Shown: positions 49,183 through 58,147, counted from the stretch's first letter. The stretch is DNA of 64,000 bases from Corynebacterium humireducens NBRC 106098 = DSM 45392 (GCF_000819445.1 NZ_CP005286.1:2294001-2358000); one strand, 5' to 3'. Numbers and translations are program-made. Notes: generated by a model from the sequence alone, not told the origin.

Positions 49183-49542
49183 TCAGGCCCACCGGCCCAC
49201 GACCACCCCGGAGATCAGTCCCACGACCAGCAGCCACACCCCCACCGCCAGCGCGAGGATGGCGGGCACCGCGCCGGGTTCCACGAGCAGCCACCCGAAA
49301 CCGACCACCGTGCCGAGGGCGCCGGGGACGGTGAGCCAGCGGGGGAGGACGAGGGCGGGGCGTCGGAAAGCGAAGGCGACGGTGGACACCAGGGCGACGG
49401 GCGCGGAGAGGACCGCGATGGTCACCAGCGCCATGCCGACGCCCGCGCCGAGCCACAGCAGGCCCAGTCCGGCGGCGCCGGCGACGAGGACCACGATCCA
49501 GAGGCGGAGGGCGATCGGTCCCGTGAGTCGTCGAGTGTCCAT
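49183..49542 (-). CDS. Small integral membrane protein
   Basis: The 119-aa protein starts MDTRRLTGPIALRLWIVVLVAG and has four hydrophobic helices with few charged residues. No family is recognised with certainty. TACAGT lies 7 nt before its ATG and there is no Shine-Dalgarno, so it probably has a leaderless mRNA divergent from the rhodanese gene. Confidence 0.8.
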   Translation of the reverse strand: MDTRRLTGPIALRLWIVVLVAGAAGLGLLWLGAGVGMALVTIAVLSAPVALVSTVAFAFRRPALVLPRWLTVPGALGTVVGFGWLLVEPGAVPAILALAVGVWLLVVGLISGVVVGRWA

Positions 49543-49575
49543 GCCAGCCACTGTATTCGCTGTACTCTCGGTGTC
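49543..49575. promoter_or_regulatory. Back-to-back leaderless promoters
   Basis: Only 33 bp separate two divergent ATGs. TACTCT (49563-49568) ends 7 nt before the rhodanese ATG; on the other strand TACAGT (49555-49550) ends 7 nt before the membrane-protein ATG. Each -35 region must lie within the other unit. Confidence 0.6.
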
Positions 49576-49866
49576 ATGAAGACTGTGAATGTAAACCAGG
49601 TTCCCGCCGACGCCCAGCTCATCGACGTCCGCGAGGCCGACGAGTACGCCGAGGTCCACGCCGCGGGCGCGACCCTCATCCCGCTGTCCGAGTTCGCCGG
49701 CCGCGTCGGCGAGATCGACACCGACCGTGACATCTACCTCATCTGCCGTTCCGGCAACCGCTCCGGAAAGGCCTGCGAGTTCCTCAAGGAGAACCACGGC
49801 ATCGAGGCCATCAACGTCGAGGGCGGCACGATGGCGTGGGTGGAGAAGGGCCTCCCGCTGGGATAA
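49576..49866 (+). CDS. Single-domain rhodanese
   Basis: The 96-aa protein is one rhodanese domain: LIDVREADEYAEVHAAGATLIPL at the N-terminus, the active-site loop ICRSGNRSGKA with the persulfide Cys, and INVEGGTMAWVEKGLPL at the C-terminus. It transfers sulfur from a persulfide or thiosulfate donor. It is followed after 62 bp by a MarR gene. Confidence 0.93.
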   Translation: MKTVNVNQVPADAQLIDVREADEYAEVHAAGATLIPLSEFAGRVGEIDTDRDIYLICRSGNRSGKACEFLKENHGIEAINVEGGTMAWVEKGLPLG

Positions 49867-49873
49867 CAGATAG

Positions 49874-49887
49874 TGGGCCGCGGCCCA
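49874..49887. promoter_or_regulatory. Perfect 14-bp palindrome before the marR gene
   Basis: TGGGCCGCGGCCCA lies between the rhodanese stop and the MarR start. GGTATACC (49912-49919) is a second perfect palindrome overlapping the likely -10 (TACCAT). Either could be the MarR operator. Confidence 0.45.
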
Positions 49888-49928
49888 TGATTTAACGCGA
49901 CCACCGTGGGCGGTATACCATTGGTGGC

Positions 49929-50435
49929 ATGTTGCAATCAGTTGATTCCCCCACGACGGGCGACGCCGCCCATGTCGGCGTACCCCTCACCCTCCTCGAA
50001 TCACCGAGTTTCCAGCTGGAACGCCTCCGTCGCCGGACCCGCGACGAGGTGGAGGCCGCCCTCGCCACCCGCGGGACCACCATGCGGGGCTACTGGGTAC
50101 TCACCTGCCTCATCGAGGGCGACGCCTCCTCCCAGACCTCCCTGTCCGACACCCTCGCCATCGACGCCTCCGACATGGTCCGCCTCATCGACGGCCTCGA
50201 GGAACAGGGCTGGGCCAAGCGCGAACGCGATCCCAAGGACCGCCGCCGTCAGATCGTCATGTCCACCAAGAAGGGCGTGAAGGCCCAGGCCGAACTGGCG
50301 GAACTCGTCGCCGCCGCCGAGGCCACCGCCCTCGACGAGTCCACCGGCAAACAGCTCAAGCACCTGCGCAAGCTGACGCAGGCCGTCCTCGTCGCCGACC
50401 TGGAGCCCAACCCCGACGAAGTCAAGGGGGCGTAA
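49929..50435 (+). CDS. MarR-family regulator
   Basis: The 168-aa protein has the winged helix of MarR: TSLSDTLAIDASDMVRLIDGLEEQGWAKRERDPKDRRRQIVMSTKKG, including the DxRxR wing (DPKDRRR). Flanking dimerisation helices are present. It is transcribed with the Pls/PosA-type synthetase (6-bp gap) and probably controls that operon. TACCAT 7 nt before the ATG suggests a leaderless mRNA. Confidence 0.92.
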   Translation: MLQSVDSPTTGDAAHVGVPLTLLESPSFQLERLRRRTRDEVEAALATRGTTMRGYWVLTCLIEGDASSQTSLSDTLAIDASDMVRLIDGLEEQGWAKRERDPKDRRRQIVMSTKKGVKAQAELAELVAAAEATALDESTGKQLKHLRKLTQAVLVADLEPNPDEVKGA

Positions 50436-50441
50436 GTCCAC

Positions 50442-53400
50442 GTGTCCATCCGCCAGGTCCCCCGCCAGTTCCTCCGCGCCGGCGACGCCCCCGCCAAACG
50501 CACCCTCTACGACATCCTCACCGCCACCGCCGCCGCCCACCCCGAGGCCGCGGCCATCGACGACGGCGAGATCCTCACCTACGCCGAACTCATGGACGAG
50601 GTCCACACCCTCGCCGCCGAACTCCACGCCAACGGCATCCGCCGCGGCGACCGCATCGGCATCCGCATGACCTCCGGCTCGCGTGACCTCTACGTGGCCA
50701 TCCTCGCCACCATCGCCGCCGGCGCCGCCTACGTCCCCGTCGACGCCGACGACCCCGAGGAACGCGCCGAGATGGTCTTCTCCGAGGGGAAGATCAACGG
50801 CGTCTTCACCGACGAGGGCTTCCGCATGCTCTCCCCCCGTGCAGGAGGCGACAAGCACCGCCCGCGTCTCGACGACACCGCCTGGATCATCTTCACCTCC
50901 GGCTCCACCGGTAAACCCAAGGGAGTGGCCGTCTCCCACCGCTCCGCTGCCGCCTTCGTCGACGCCGAGGCCGAACTCTTCCTGGTCGACTCCCCCGGCG
51001 GCCCCCTCGGCCCCGAGGACCGCGTGCTCGCCGGACTGTCCGTCGCCTTCGACGCCTCCTGCGAGGAGATGTGGCTCGCCTGGCGCCACGGCTCCTGCCT
51101 CGTGCCCGCCCCCCGCTCCCTCGTGCGGTCCGGCATGGACCTGGGCCCCTGGCTGATCCGCCGCGACATCACCGTCGTGTCGACCGTGCCCACCCTCGCC
51201 GGCCTGTGGCCCGCCGAGGCACTCGACAACATCCGCCTCCTCATCGTCGGCGGTGAGGCCTGCTCCCAGGAGCTCGTCGAACGCCTCGCCACCGAGGACC
51301 GCGAGATGTGGAACACCTACGGTCCCACGGAGGCCACCGTCGTCGCATCCGCCACCCAGCTCCACCCCGGGCAGCCGGTCGGCATCGGCCTGCCGCTGGC
51401 CGGCTGGGACCTCATCGTCGTCGACTCCGAGGAACAGCCCGTCGCCGTCGGCGAGGTCGGGGAGCTCGTCATCGGCGGCGTCGGCCTGGCCCGCTACCTC
51501 GACCCGGAGAAGGACGCCGAGAAGTACGCCCCCATGCCCTCCGTGGGCTGGGCCCGCGCCTACCGCTCCGGCGACCACGTACGCCTCGAGGAGGACGGCC
51601 TCTATTTCGTCGGACGTGTCGACGACCAGGTGAAGATCGGCGGCCGCCGCATCGAGCTCGGCGAGGTCGAGGCCAACGTCGCCGCCCTGCCGAACGTGTA
51701 CAACTCCGCCGTCGCGGTGCAGAAGACGGGTGCGAACCAGTCGGTGCTCGTCGGCTACGTGTCACTCGACGACCCCTCCCTGGGGTTCGACCACGACGCC
51801 GCCCACGACCGCCTCGCCGAGACGATGCCGGCGGCACTGGTCCCGCGCATCTGCGTCATGGAGGAGCTGCCGGTCCGCACGTCCGGCAAGGTCGACAAGG
51901 CCGCCCTGCCGTGGCCGCTGCCCGGCGTCGGCGTCGAGGCCACCGACCTCAACGCCACCGAGACGTGGCTCGCCGAACTGTGGGTCGACGTGCTCGGTAC
52001 CTCCGTCCAGGACGCCGACGCGGACTTCTTCTCCCTCGGCGGCACCTCGCTGGCCGCGGCGACCCTCGTGGGCCGCATCCGTGAGCAGGTGCCCACCGTC
52101 GCCGTCCGCGACCTCTACGACCACCCGCGTCTGGGCTCCCTCGCGGAGGCCGTCGAGAACATCGCGGCGAAGACGGGTGTCTCGCTTCACGACGCCGCCC
52201 CCGTCGAACCCCGCGACGTCCGCCCCGTCGGCCCGCTCACCCGCGTGCTGCAGACCCTCATCCAGATCCCCCTGATGACCCTCCAGGCCACCACGTGGCT
52301 CGGCTGGATCCTCCTCGGCGGCAACCTGGCGCACATGGCCGGCCTCGAGTGGGCGGTGCACACCTCCTGGTGGCTGGTCGCCGTGCTGCTCGTCGTCTTC
52401 GGTTCGCCGGTGGGCCGTCTGCCCATCGGTGGCCTCGGCGCGCGGCTGCTCACCGCCGGCATCCAGCCGGGCGAGTACCCGCGTGGTGGTGCCACCCACC
52501 TGAGGATCTGGGCGGCCGAACGCTGGGCCGACGCCTCCGGCTCGCAGTCCATCTCCGGGGCGACGTGGGTCAACTACTACGCCCGCTCACTCGGCGTGAA
52601 GGTCGGCCGGGGCGTCGACCTGCACTCCCTGCCGCCGATCACCGGCCTGCTCACCCTCGGGGACCACTGTGCCATCGAGCCGGAGGTCGACATGTCGGGC
52701 TACTGGGTCGACGGTGACGTCGTCCACGTCGGCGCCATCGAGGTGGCCCCCGACGCGCGCGTCGGTGCGCGTTCCACGCTGCTGCCCGGTGCCGTCATCG
52801 GTGCCGACGCCCACGTCGAGGCCGGCTCCACCGTCACCGGTCACCGCACCATCAAGCCGGGGTCCCGCTGGTCGGGTTCCCCGGCGGAGAAGGTCGGCCG
52901 GTCGAAGCACCGCTTCCCGGACGAGCATCCGCCGCGTCGGTCCCGCTGGGTGCCGATCTACGGGCTGACCTCGGTGGCGTTGAGCCTGCAGCCGCTCGCC
53001 GCGATCGCGCTCGGTGCGCTGGTGGTCGTCTCGCTCATCGACGTCACCGGCGGCAACCCCCTCCTGGGGGCCGTCGTGTTCGCCCCGCTGGGTGGTCTGG
53101 TCGCGTTCGCGTTCTACATGGTGTCCATCTGGCTGGGAGTCCGCTTCCTGCAGATCGGGCTCAAGCCGGGCATCACGCCGGTGCGTTCCTTCCACGGCTG
53201 GCAGCTGTGGACCATCGAGCGTCTCATGGACGACGCCCGCACCTACCTCTTCCCGCTCTACGCCGGCCAGCTCACGCCGCTGTGGCTGCGCAGTCTGGGG
53301 GCGAGGATCGGGAAGAACGTGGAGGTCTCCACGGCCGTGATGATCCCGACGCTCACCGACGTCCGCGAGGGCGCCTTCCTCGCCGACGACACCCTCGTCG

Positions 53401-54329
53401 GCGGCTACGAGCTCGGTGGCGGCTGGATGCTGACGGGCGAGACGCGCGTCGGCAAGCGGTCGTTCGTGGGCAACTCCGGCATCACCGGGCCGGGCCGTAA
53501 GCTGCCGAAGAACTCGCTGGTGGCGGTGCTGTCCTCCACCCCGAAGAAGGCGAAGGCGAACACCAACTGGTGGGGTTCCCCGCCGGAGCGGATGCGTCGT
53601 GTCCACGTCGACGCCGACGGCGGCGAGGCCCTGACCTACAACCCGGGCCTGAAGGTGAAGTTCTTCCGCGGTTTCATCGAGACGATGCGTCTGCTCGCCA
53701 CGATGACGTCCGCCATGCTGCTGGCGGGTGTGGTCGGCACGATCTACTGGCTGGTGGCCACCTACGGTGTCCTCGTCGCCTGGCTCGCCGGCGGGCTGGT
53801 GCTCATGGCGGCGGGCCTGCTCGCGATGGGTGTGACCGTGATGGTGAAGTGGTTCTGCGTCGGCAGGCACAGGCCCGGCGATCACCCGCTGTGGAGTGAG
53901 TTCGTGTGGCTCAACGAGCTGCAGGACGCCTTCGTCGAGGCGGTCGCCGCACCGTGGTTCCTGGTGCCGACGCTCGGCACCGGTGAACTCAACGTGGCCC
54001 TGCGGGCGCTCGGCGCGCGGATCGGCCACGGTGCGTGGGTGGAGTCGTACTGGTTCCCGGAGACAGACCTGTGCATCGTCGGTCGCGCCGCGACGGTCGG
54101 GCCCGGCACCGTCGTGCAGACGCACCTGTTCCAGGACCGCGTCATGAGCCTCGACACCGTCACCATCGCCGACGGCGCCACCCTCGCCGCGCACTCCGTC
54201 GCACTGCCGGCGGCCCGCATCGGCGACGGCGCGACGGTGGGCCCCGGCTCACTCGTCATGCGTGGTGACCAGGTGCCCGCCAACACCGTGTGGCAGGGCA
54301 ACCCGATCGAGCCCTGGAATCGCGCTTAG
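50442..54329 (+). CDS. Pls/PosA-family non-ribosomal peptide synthetase
   Basis: The 1295-aa membrane enzyme has an adenylation domain with core motifs A3 FTSGSTGKPKGVAVSH, A4 FDASCEEMW, A5 NTYGPTEATV, A7 YRSGDHV, A8 GRVDDQVKIGGRRIELGE and A10 RTSGKVDKAALP. A carrier domain follows with Ser in DFFSLGGTSLAAATLV (near residue 536). The remaining 700 residues alternate six or so membrane helices with left-handed beta-helix (hexapeptide) segments. This is the layout of epsilon-poly-lysine synthetase Pls, which polymerises one amino acid. The amino acid here cannot be told. GTG start; AAGGGGG upstream. Confidence 0.9.
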   Translation: MSIRQVPRQFLRAGDAPAKRTLYDILTATAAAHPEAAAIDDGEILTYAELMDEVHTLAAELHANGIRRGDRIGIRMTSGSRDLYVAILATIAAGAAYVPVDADDPEERAEMVFSEGKINGVFTDEGFRMLSPRAGGDKHRPRLDDTAWIIFTSGSTGKPKGVAVSHRSAAAFVDAEAELFLVDSPGGPLGPEDRVLAGLSVAFDASCEEMWLAWRHGSCLVPAPRSLVRSGMDLGPWLIRRDITVVSTVPTLAGLWPAEALDNIRLLIVGGEACSQELVERLATEDREMWNTYGPTEATVVASATQLHPGQPVGIGLPLAGWDLIVVDSEEQPVAVGEVGELVIGGVGLARYLDPEKDAEKYAPMPSVGWARAYRSGDHVRLEEDGLYFVGRVDDQVKIGGRRIELGEVEANVAALPNVYNSAVAVQKTGANQSVLVGYVSLDDPSLGFDHDAAHDRLAETMPAALVPRICVMEELPVRTSGKVDKAALPWPLPGVGVEATDLNATETWLAELWVDVLGTSVQDADADFFSLGGTSLAAATLVGRIREQVPTVAVRDLYDHPRLGSLAEAVENIAAKTGVSLHDAAPVEPRDVRPVGPLTRVLQTLIQIPLMTLQATTWLGWILLGGNLAHMAGLEWAVHTSWWLVAVLLVVFGSPVGRLPIGGLGARLLTAGIQPGEYPRGGATHLRIWAAERWADASGSQSISGATWVNYYARSLGVKVGRGVDLHSLPPITGLLTLGDHCAIEPEVDMSGYWVDGDVVHVGAIEVAPDARVGARSTLLPGAVIGADAHVEAGSTVTGHRTIKPGSRWSGSPAEKVGRSKHRFPDEHPPRRSRWVPIYGLTSVALSLQPLAAIALGALVVVSLIDVTGGNPLLGAVVFAPLGGLVAFAFYMVSIWLGVRFLQIGLKPGITPVRSFHGWQLWTIERLMDDARTYLFPLYAGQLTPLWLRSLGARIGKNVEVSTAVMIPTLTDVREGAFLADDTLVGGYELGGGWMLTGETRVGKRSFVGNSGITGPGRKLPKNSLVAVLSSTPKKAKANTNWWGSPPERMRRVHVDADGGEALTYNPGLKVKFFRGFIETMRLLATMTSAMLLAGVVGTIYWLVATYGVLVAWLAGGLVLMAAGLLAMGVTVMVKWFCVGRHRPGDHPLWSEFVWLNELQDAFVEAVAAPWFLVPTLGTGELNVALRALGARIGHGAWVESYWFPETDLCIVGRAATVGPGTVVQTHLFQDRVMSLDTVTIADGATLAAHSVALPAARIGDGATVGPGSLVMRGDQVPANTVWQGNPIEPWNRA

Positions 54330-54351
54330 CCGCTTTTCGACGCCCCCGTGA

Positions 54352-54380
54352 CCCCCTCCGCGACCCGCGGAGGGGGTTTT
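54352..54380. terminator. Terminator between pls-like and HNH genes
   Basis: CCCCCTCCGCG (54352-54362) and CGCGGAGGGGG (54366-54376) then TTTT. It serves the plus-strand synthetase and lies at the end of the convergent HNH gene. Confidence 0.88.
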
Positions 54381-55498
54381 CACCTGTTGATGAGTGCCAT
54401 GGCGGACAACTGCCGTATCGGGTGAATGTTGCTCCGTGGTGGCCCACCATCGGGCGGCAGATGCACCACCCCACCAGGCCGGCGCTCCAGGCGCCCATTC
54501 CGGGGTGGGGCATTCGGATCATCGTCATTGCGCGCGTTGTGCACCGCACACGCCATCGACAGGTTCTCGATGTTGGTCTCCCCACCCTGCTCCCACGCTG
54601 TCAGGTGATGCACCTGGCACTGACTCGCCGGAGTGGTACACCCCGGGTGCGGACACAGGATCGTCTCCGCGGACAGGAGCATGCGCTGCTTGAAGTTCGC
54701 GAAGCGCTCGTCCCGGTACACGTTGACCCCACCACGGACAGGGTCGAAGACCCCCACGTATCCTTCCTCCACCATGGCCTCGGCGACCAGCTCGGCCCCG
54801 GTGATGGTGGTGCCGTCGGTGCGGGCGAAGACGGTCTCGTCACCCTCCTGCCGCAGCACCTTCGTCGACTCCGGCAGCGGCAGCACGGTGATCACCACCT
54901 CGCGGGCAGGCCCGCCACCCCGGGTGTCCAGGAAGGCGTCGAACATCGCCTGCTCATAGGTCAGCCGGGGGTCCTTCCGTCGCCGCTGGGCGGCCCCGGC
55001 ACGGACCCCGCTGAGCACGCCCTCGATGACCCTCTCCGGGCCGGTGACGGTGAACGTGCGGTTGCCCAGACCGTCGGTGTTCTTGCCGCCCCTGAGGGCC
55101 CTTCGACCGTAGGCCTTCTTCTCGGCGTCCTCGACCCCGCGGTTGTAGTCACGCACGCGGGTGGCGGCAGCCCGGTCGATCTCCTCCACCGTGCCGCGCA
55201 GGGCGCACAACTCGACGCGCAGCTCCCACGGGGTGACCGCCGCGCCTGTGAGCAGCCGGCGGGTGTGCTTCTCCACCACACCCAGGGCGTCCAGGGACAA
55301 CCCCACCGCCGCCGCCCGGGCAGCACGTTGCAGCCTCCGGTGACGGGTCGGCCCGAAGTAGATCCCGGCCAGCTTCTGCCAGGCCCCCGCGTCCCGGAAA
55401 CCCAACCCTGACAGCGCAACGACGTCGACCGTGCCGGTCGCTAACGCCTCCAGCACGGGGATGGCCCGCAGGGCCTCAAACGCCGACATCAGGTTCAT
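54380..55498 (-). CDS. HNH endonuclease domain protein (13E12/DUF222-like)
   Basis: The 372-aa protein has a helical N-terminal part rich in Ala/Arg. The C-terminal HNH site reads LCPHPGCTTPASQCQVHHLTAWEQGGETNIENLSMACAVHNAR, with zinc Cys pairs and the HH...N...H residues. This is the actinobacterial 13E12-repeat/DUF222 type, often in many copies per genome and of unknown role. ATG at 55498 was chosen; ATG at 55489 is an alternative. Confidence 0.88.
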   Translation of the reverse strand: MNLMSAFEALRAIPVLEALATGTVDVVALSGLGFRDAGAWQKLAGIYFGPTRHRRLQRAARAAAVGLSLDALGVVEKHTRRLLTGAAVTPWELRVELCALRGTVEEIDRAAATRVRDYNRGVEDAEKKAYGRRALRGGKNTDGLGNRTFTVTGPERVIEGVLSGVRAGAAQRRRKDPRLTYEQAMFDAFLDTRGGGPAREVVITVLPLPESTKVLRQEGDETVFARTDGTTITGAELVAEAMVEEGYVGVFDPVRGGVNVYRDERFANFKQRMLLSAETILCPHPGCTTPASQCQVHHLTAWEQGGETNIENLSMACAVHNARNDDDPNAPPRNGRLERRPGGVVHLPPDGGPPRSNIHPIRQLSAMALINR

Positions 55499-55761
55499 GC
55501 CCCGCACGCTAAACGCCCGACAGGCACACGTCGACACGCACCCTTCCGCGCCTGTGGATAAACCCCGGTTATCCACAGGAAACCCGGTTGAAAATGGACT
55601 CCACTTGACACCCCCGACACCCCTGGTATTCGGCGTTTCCTCATGTCAGAATAGATATCAGAATGGATAGTGTCCGTTTCCACTCGTTAAGTGGATTTTC
55701 ATCTGAATCTCAGGGATCATGAACGTCACAAGACGAATCCATCCCTTTGGGGGCATGCATC

Positions 55762-56385
55762 ATGAGCTACCACTACACCGAACGCGAGGATCCTAAACCT
55801 GTCCGCACCGGCCCCGGCCGCCCGCCGAACGAGGCCCTGGACAGGCAGGTCATCATCGCTGCCCGCCGCCTCATCCGGGAGGGCAAGCCGCTGACCATCC
55901 AGGAGATCGTCGAGGCCAGCGGGGCCTCCCGTTCCGCGATCTACCGTCGTTGGCCGAGCCTCAACGAGCTGCTCGCGGACGCCCTCGACCACGGTCGCAC
56001 CAACCGGGTGTACAGCTTCGACGGCCCGATCAAGCCGATCCTCGAGGAACTCCTCTTCGACCGGATGCACGAGACCGTCGGCCGCGGCTACACCGACAAG
56101 CACTACCGTCGGCACCTGGAGCTCATGATGGCGAACCCGCAGCTGCAGAAGGTGTACTGGGAGAAGCATGCCTCCCGTCGCCTCAAGTGCATGCAGCGCG
56201 CCCTGCAGGCGGCGAAGGACAACGGTGAGATCCGCCGGGACGTCGACATCGAGGCCGCCCTCGACGCGATCTACGGTGTCCGCACCTTCCAGACCGCGGT
56301 GCGCGGCGTCCCCTTCGACTCGCCGGAGGCGGTGCAGCGCGCCCGCGCGGCCTTCGACCTCCTGCGGAAGGGCATGGAGCCCTGA
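55762..56385 (+). CDS. TetR/AcrR-family regulator
   Basis: The 207-aa protein has the TetR N-terminal DNA-binding domain: RQVIIAARRLIREGKPLTIQEIVEASGASRSAIYRRWPSLNELLADAL, including the typical SxSxIYRRW recognition helix. An all-helical ligand-binding domain follows. Its target is unclear: neither neighbour is a transporter. The upstream 260 bp hold no other gene; a GATATC-like AT-rich stretch (55655-55680) may be the promoter. Confidence 0.9.
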   Translation: MSYHYTEREDPKPVRTGPGRPPNEALDRQVIIAARRLIREGKPLTIQEIVEASGASRSAIYRRWPSLNELLADALDHGRTNRVYSFDGPIKPILEELLFDRMHETVGRGYTDKHYRRHLELMMANPQLQKVYWEKHASRRLKCMQRALQAAKDNGEIRRDVDIEAALDAIYGVRTFQTAVRGVPFDSPEAVQRARAAFDLLRKGMEP

Positions 56386-56392
56386 ACGCACT

Positions 56393-56424
56393 GAGGCCCG
56401 CACCCCAGCCGGGGTGCGGGCCTC
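56393..56424. terminator. Terminator between tetR and ppk2
   Basis: GAGGCCCGCACCCC (56393-56406) and GGGGTGCGGGCCTC (56411-56424) form a perfect 14-bp stem with a 4-nt loop between convergent genes. Confidence 0.9.
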
Positions 56425-56433
56425 ACTCTGTTC

Positions 56434-57333
56434 CTAGTCGCCGATCTGATCGCGGCCACGCAGGACGATGAGCGGGTCCGGCGTACCGACCACGTCATGG
56501 TCCTTGTTCGTGTACTCGAACTTCGACAGGATGTAGCGCATCGCGTTGATGCGGGCGCGCTTCTTGTCATTCGACTTGATGGTGATCCACGGGGACTCGT
56601 CGGTGTCCGTGTAGCGGAACTGCTCCTCCTTGGCGCGGGTGTAGTCATCCCACCTGTCCAGGGAGGCGAGGTCCATCGGGGAGAGCTTCCACTGGCGGAC
56701 CGGGTCGACCTGACGGATGGCGAAGCGGGTGCGCTGCTCCTTCTGGGTCACGGAGAACCAGAACTTCGTCAGGGAGATACCCGAACCGAGGAGCATGTTC
56801 TCCAGCATCGGGACCTCACGGAGGAACTCCGCGTGCTGCGACTCGGTGCAGAAGCCCATGACGCGCTCGACGCCGGAACGGTTGTACCAGGAGCGGTCGA
56901 AGAACACGATCTCGCCGGCAGCCGGGAAGTGCGCGATGTAGCGCTGGAAGTACCACGAGGTGGACTCCCGCGGGGACGGCTTCTCCAGGGCGACGGTCCG
57001 GGCACCACGGGGGTTGAGGTGCTCGTTGAAGCGCTTGATGGTGCCACCCTTGCCGGCGGCGTCACGGCCCTCGAAGAGGATGATGTGACGCTGACCGGTC
57101 TCCTTGGTCCAGTTCTGCCACTTCAGCAGTTCGATCTGGAGCTTGCGCTTGGTCTTCTCGTACTCGTCACGCGTCATGCGCTCCTCGTACGGGTAATTCT
57201 CCCGCCAGGTCTCAATGGGGGTTCCGTCCGGGCGCAGGAGTACCGGGTCGTCTTCGTCGGAATCGTCGACGACATATCCTTCCGTCTTCGCCAGATCGAT
57301 GACAGGGAGATCGTCGTCATTGTGCTCAGCCAT
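56434..57333 (-). CDS. ppk2: Polyphosphate kinase 2
   Basis: The 299-aa protein has the PPK2 Walker A LFEGRDAAGKGGTIKRF, Walker B VFFDRSWYNRSGVERVMGF and the lid RWDDYTRAKEEQF. It moves phosphate between polyphosphate and nucleoside diphosphates. I recall the same location (next to porA) for ppk2 in C. glutamicum. TAGACT 7 nt before the ATG at 57333 and no Shine-Dalgarno suggest a leaderless mRNA. Confidence 0.95.
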   Translation of the reverse strand: MAEHNDDDLPVIDLAKTEGYVVDDSDEDDPVLLRPDGTPIETWRENYPYEERMTRDEYEKTKRKLQIELLKWQNWTKETGQRHIILFEGRDAAGKGGTIKRFNEHLNPRGARTVALEKPSPRESTSWYFQRYIAHFPAAGEIVFFDRSWYNRSGVERVMGFCTESQHAEFLREVPMLENMLLGSGISLTKFWFSVTQKEQRTRFAIRQVDPVRQWKLSPMDLASLDRWDDYTRAKEEQFRYTDTDESPWITIKSNDKKRARINAMRYILSKFEYTNKDHDVVGTPDPLIVLRGRDQIGD

Positions 57334-57440
57334 GCAGATAAGTCTAGTCACTGCCATGCACTCGGGCGCGGTGAACGGGACTTTGTCCGAAAAGAGGGCC
57401 GCGCTTTCCGACGCCCCGGGCCAATGCCCCATAAAAGGGA

Positions 57441-57472
57441 GAATGCCCCCATCCTCACGGATGGGGGCATTC
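57441..57472 (-). terminator. Terminator of the porH-porA unit
   Basis: GAATGCCCCCATCC (57441-57454) and GGATGGGGGCATTC (57459-57472) form a perfect 14-bp stem just past the porA stop. Confidence 0.88.
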
Positions 57473-57497
57473 TCGGAAGCTGTATTCAGCTGGTTAT

Positions 57498-57626
57498 TTA
57501 CTTGACCAGGCCGATGAGCTTGGCAACAGCCTCGGTCCACTTGCCCAGGCCCTCGAGCAGGTCGAAGGTGCCGCCGACCAGGCCGGTGGAGGAAAGTGCG
57601 GTCCAGGTATCGAGGAAGTCAGACAT
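57498..57626 (-). CDS. porA: Cell-wall channel-forming protein PorA
   Basis: The 42-aa protein begins MSDFLDTWTALSSTGLVGG and ends KWTEAVAKLIGLVK. From memory C. glutamicum PorA (45 aa) contains SGSGLIGYVFDFLGASSKWAGAVADLIGLLG, an evident match. It has no signal peptide, as expected: PorA is O-mycoloylated and forms the outer mycomembrane channel with PorH. AAGGAG lies 9 nt before the ATG. It is below usual gene-finder limits. Confidence 0.93.
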   Translation of the reverse strand: MSDFLDTWTALSSTGLVGGTFDLLEGLGKWTEAVAKLIGLVK

Positions 57627-57666
57627 GTGAGTCTCCTTGTGATCAGAAAGTGTGAGTGTGGGGGGC

Positions 57667-57733
57667 ATGTCCCTGTGGGACATAGTTCAGCACTTGGGCT
57701 GATGTTTCCTGTCCTGCGGACAGAGAGGAAAGC
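57667..57733 (-). promoter_or_regulatory. Hairpins between porH and porA
   Basis: ATGTCCCtgtGGGACAT (57667-57683) and TTTCCTGTCCtgcGGACAGAGAGGAAA (57707-57733) lie between the two small genes. They could set the porH:porA mRNA ratio by processing or partial termination. Confidence 0.45.
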
Positions 57734-57757
57734 GGCAGCTGTACTACCGCCTCATCC

Positions 57758-57931
57758 CTACTTGTCGGAGGAGGACAGGACTGCGGAGGTGGTGTCAGCT
57801 GCGTCGCCGAAGCCCTGAACGAAGTCGATGACAGCGTTGATGTTGGCCGGGATGCCTGCGAGAGCGGTGCCGATGTTCTTGGCGAAGGTGGTGAAGTCGT
57901 TCAGCTGGCCCTGAATGGTACCGAGATCCAT
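57758..57931 (-). CDS. porH: Cell-wall channel-forming protein PorH
   Basis: The 57-aa protein starts MDLGTIQGQLNDFTTFAKNI and continues GTALAGIPANINAVIDFVQG to end in SAVLSSSDK. Length and pattern match C. glutamicum PorH (57 aa, MDLSLLKETLGNYETFGGNIGTALQSIP...). It forms an amphipathic helix, has no signal peptide, and works with PorA as a hetero-oligomeric cation channel. AAGGAGA lies 7 nt before the ATG. Confidence 0.93.
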   Translation of the reverse strand: MDLGTIQGQLNDFTTFAKNIGTALAGIPANINAVIDFVQGFGDAADTTSAVLSSSDK

Positions 57932-58095
57932 GAGATTCTCCTTGGTTTCTGCCCGGCTGCGGACAACCGGGTTGGTTTCAAATGACTGACACCCTCAGGG
58001 CGTCACGCAAGCCATTTTGTCACACTCTGGGGAACCGTCAAGCCATATGAACAATTCCGATTGCGGGGAACTTTCGTGACCCTCCCTTAATCTTC

Positions 58096-58111
58096 TGTGC
58101 TCCTGATCACA
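58096..58111. promoter_or_regulatory. Candidate GlxR site upstream of porH
   Basis: TGTGCTCCTGATCACA (reverse TGTGATCAGGAGCACA) matches TGTGANNTANNTCACA at 9 of 12 fixed positions. Confidence 0.4.
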
Positions 58112-58147
58112 GTTTCCGCAGCATATTTCCCCCGACCTGCGGAAACA

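Noticed and set aside
54380..55498. HNH gene as evidence of a homing element or group II intron
   Set aside because: The 13E12/DUF222 type is common and free-standing in actinobacteria; no intron or repeat borders are visible.
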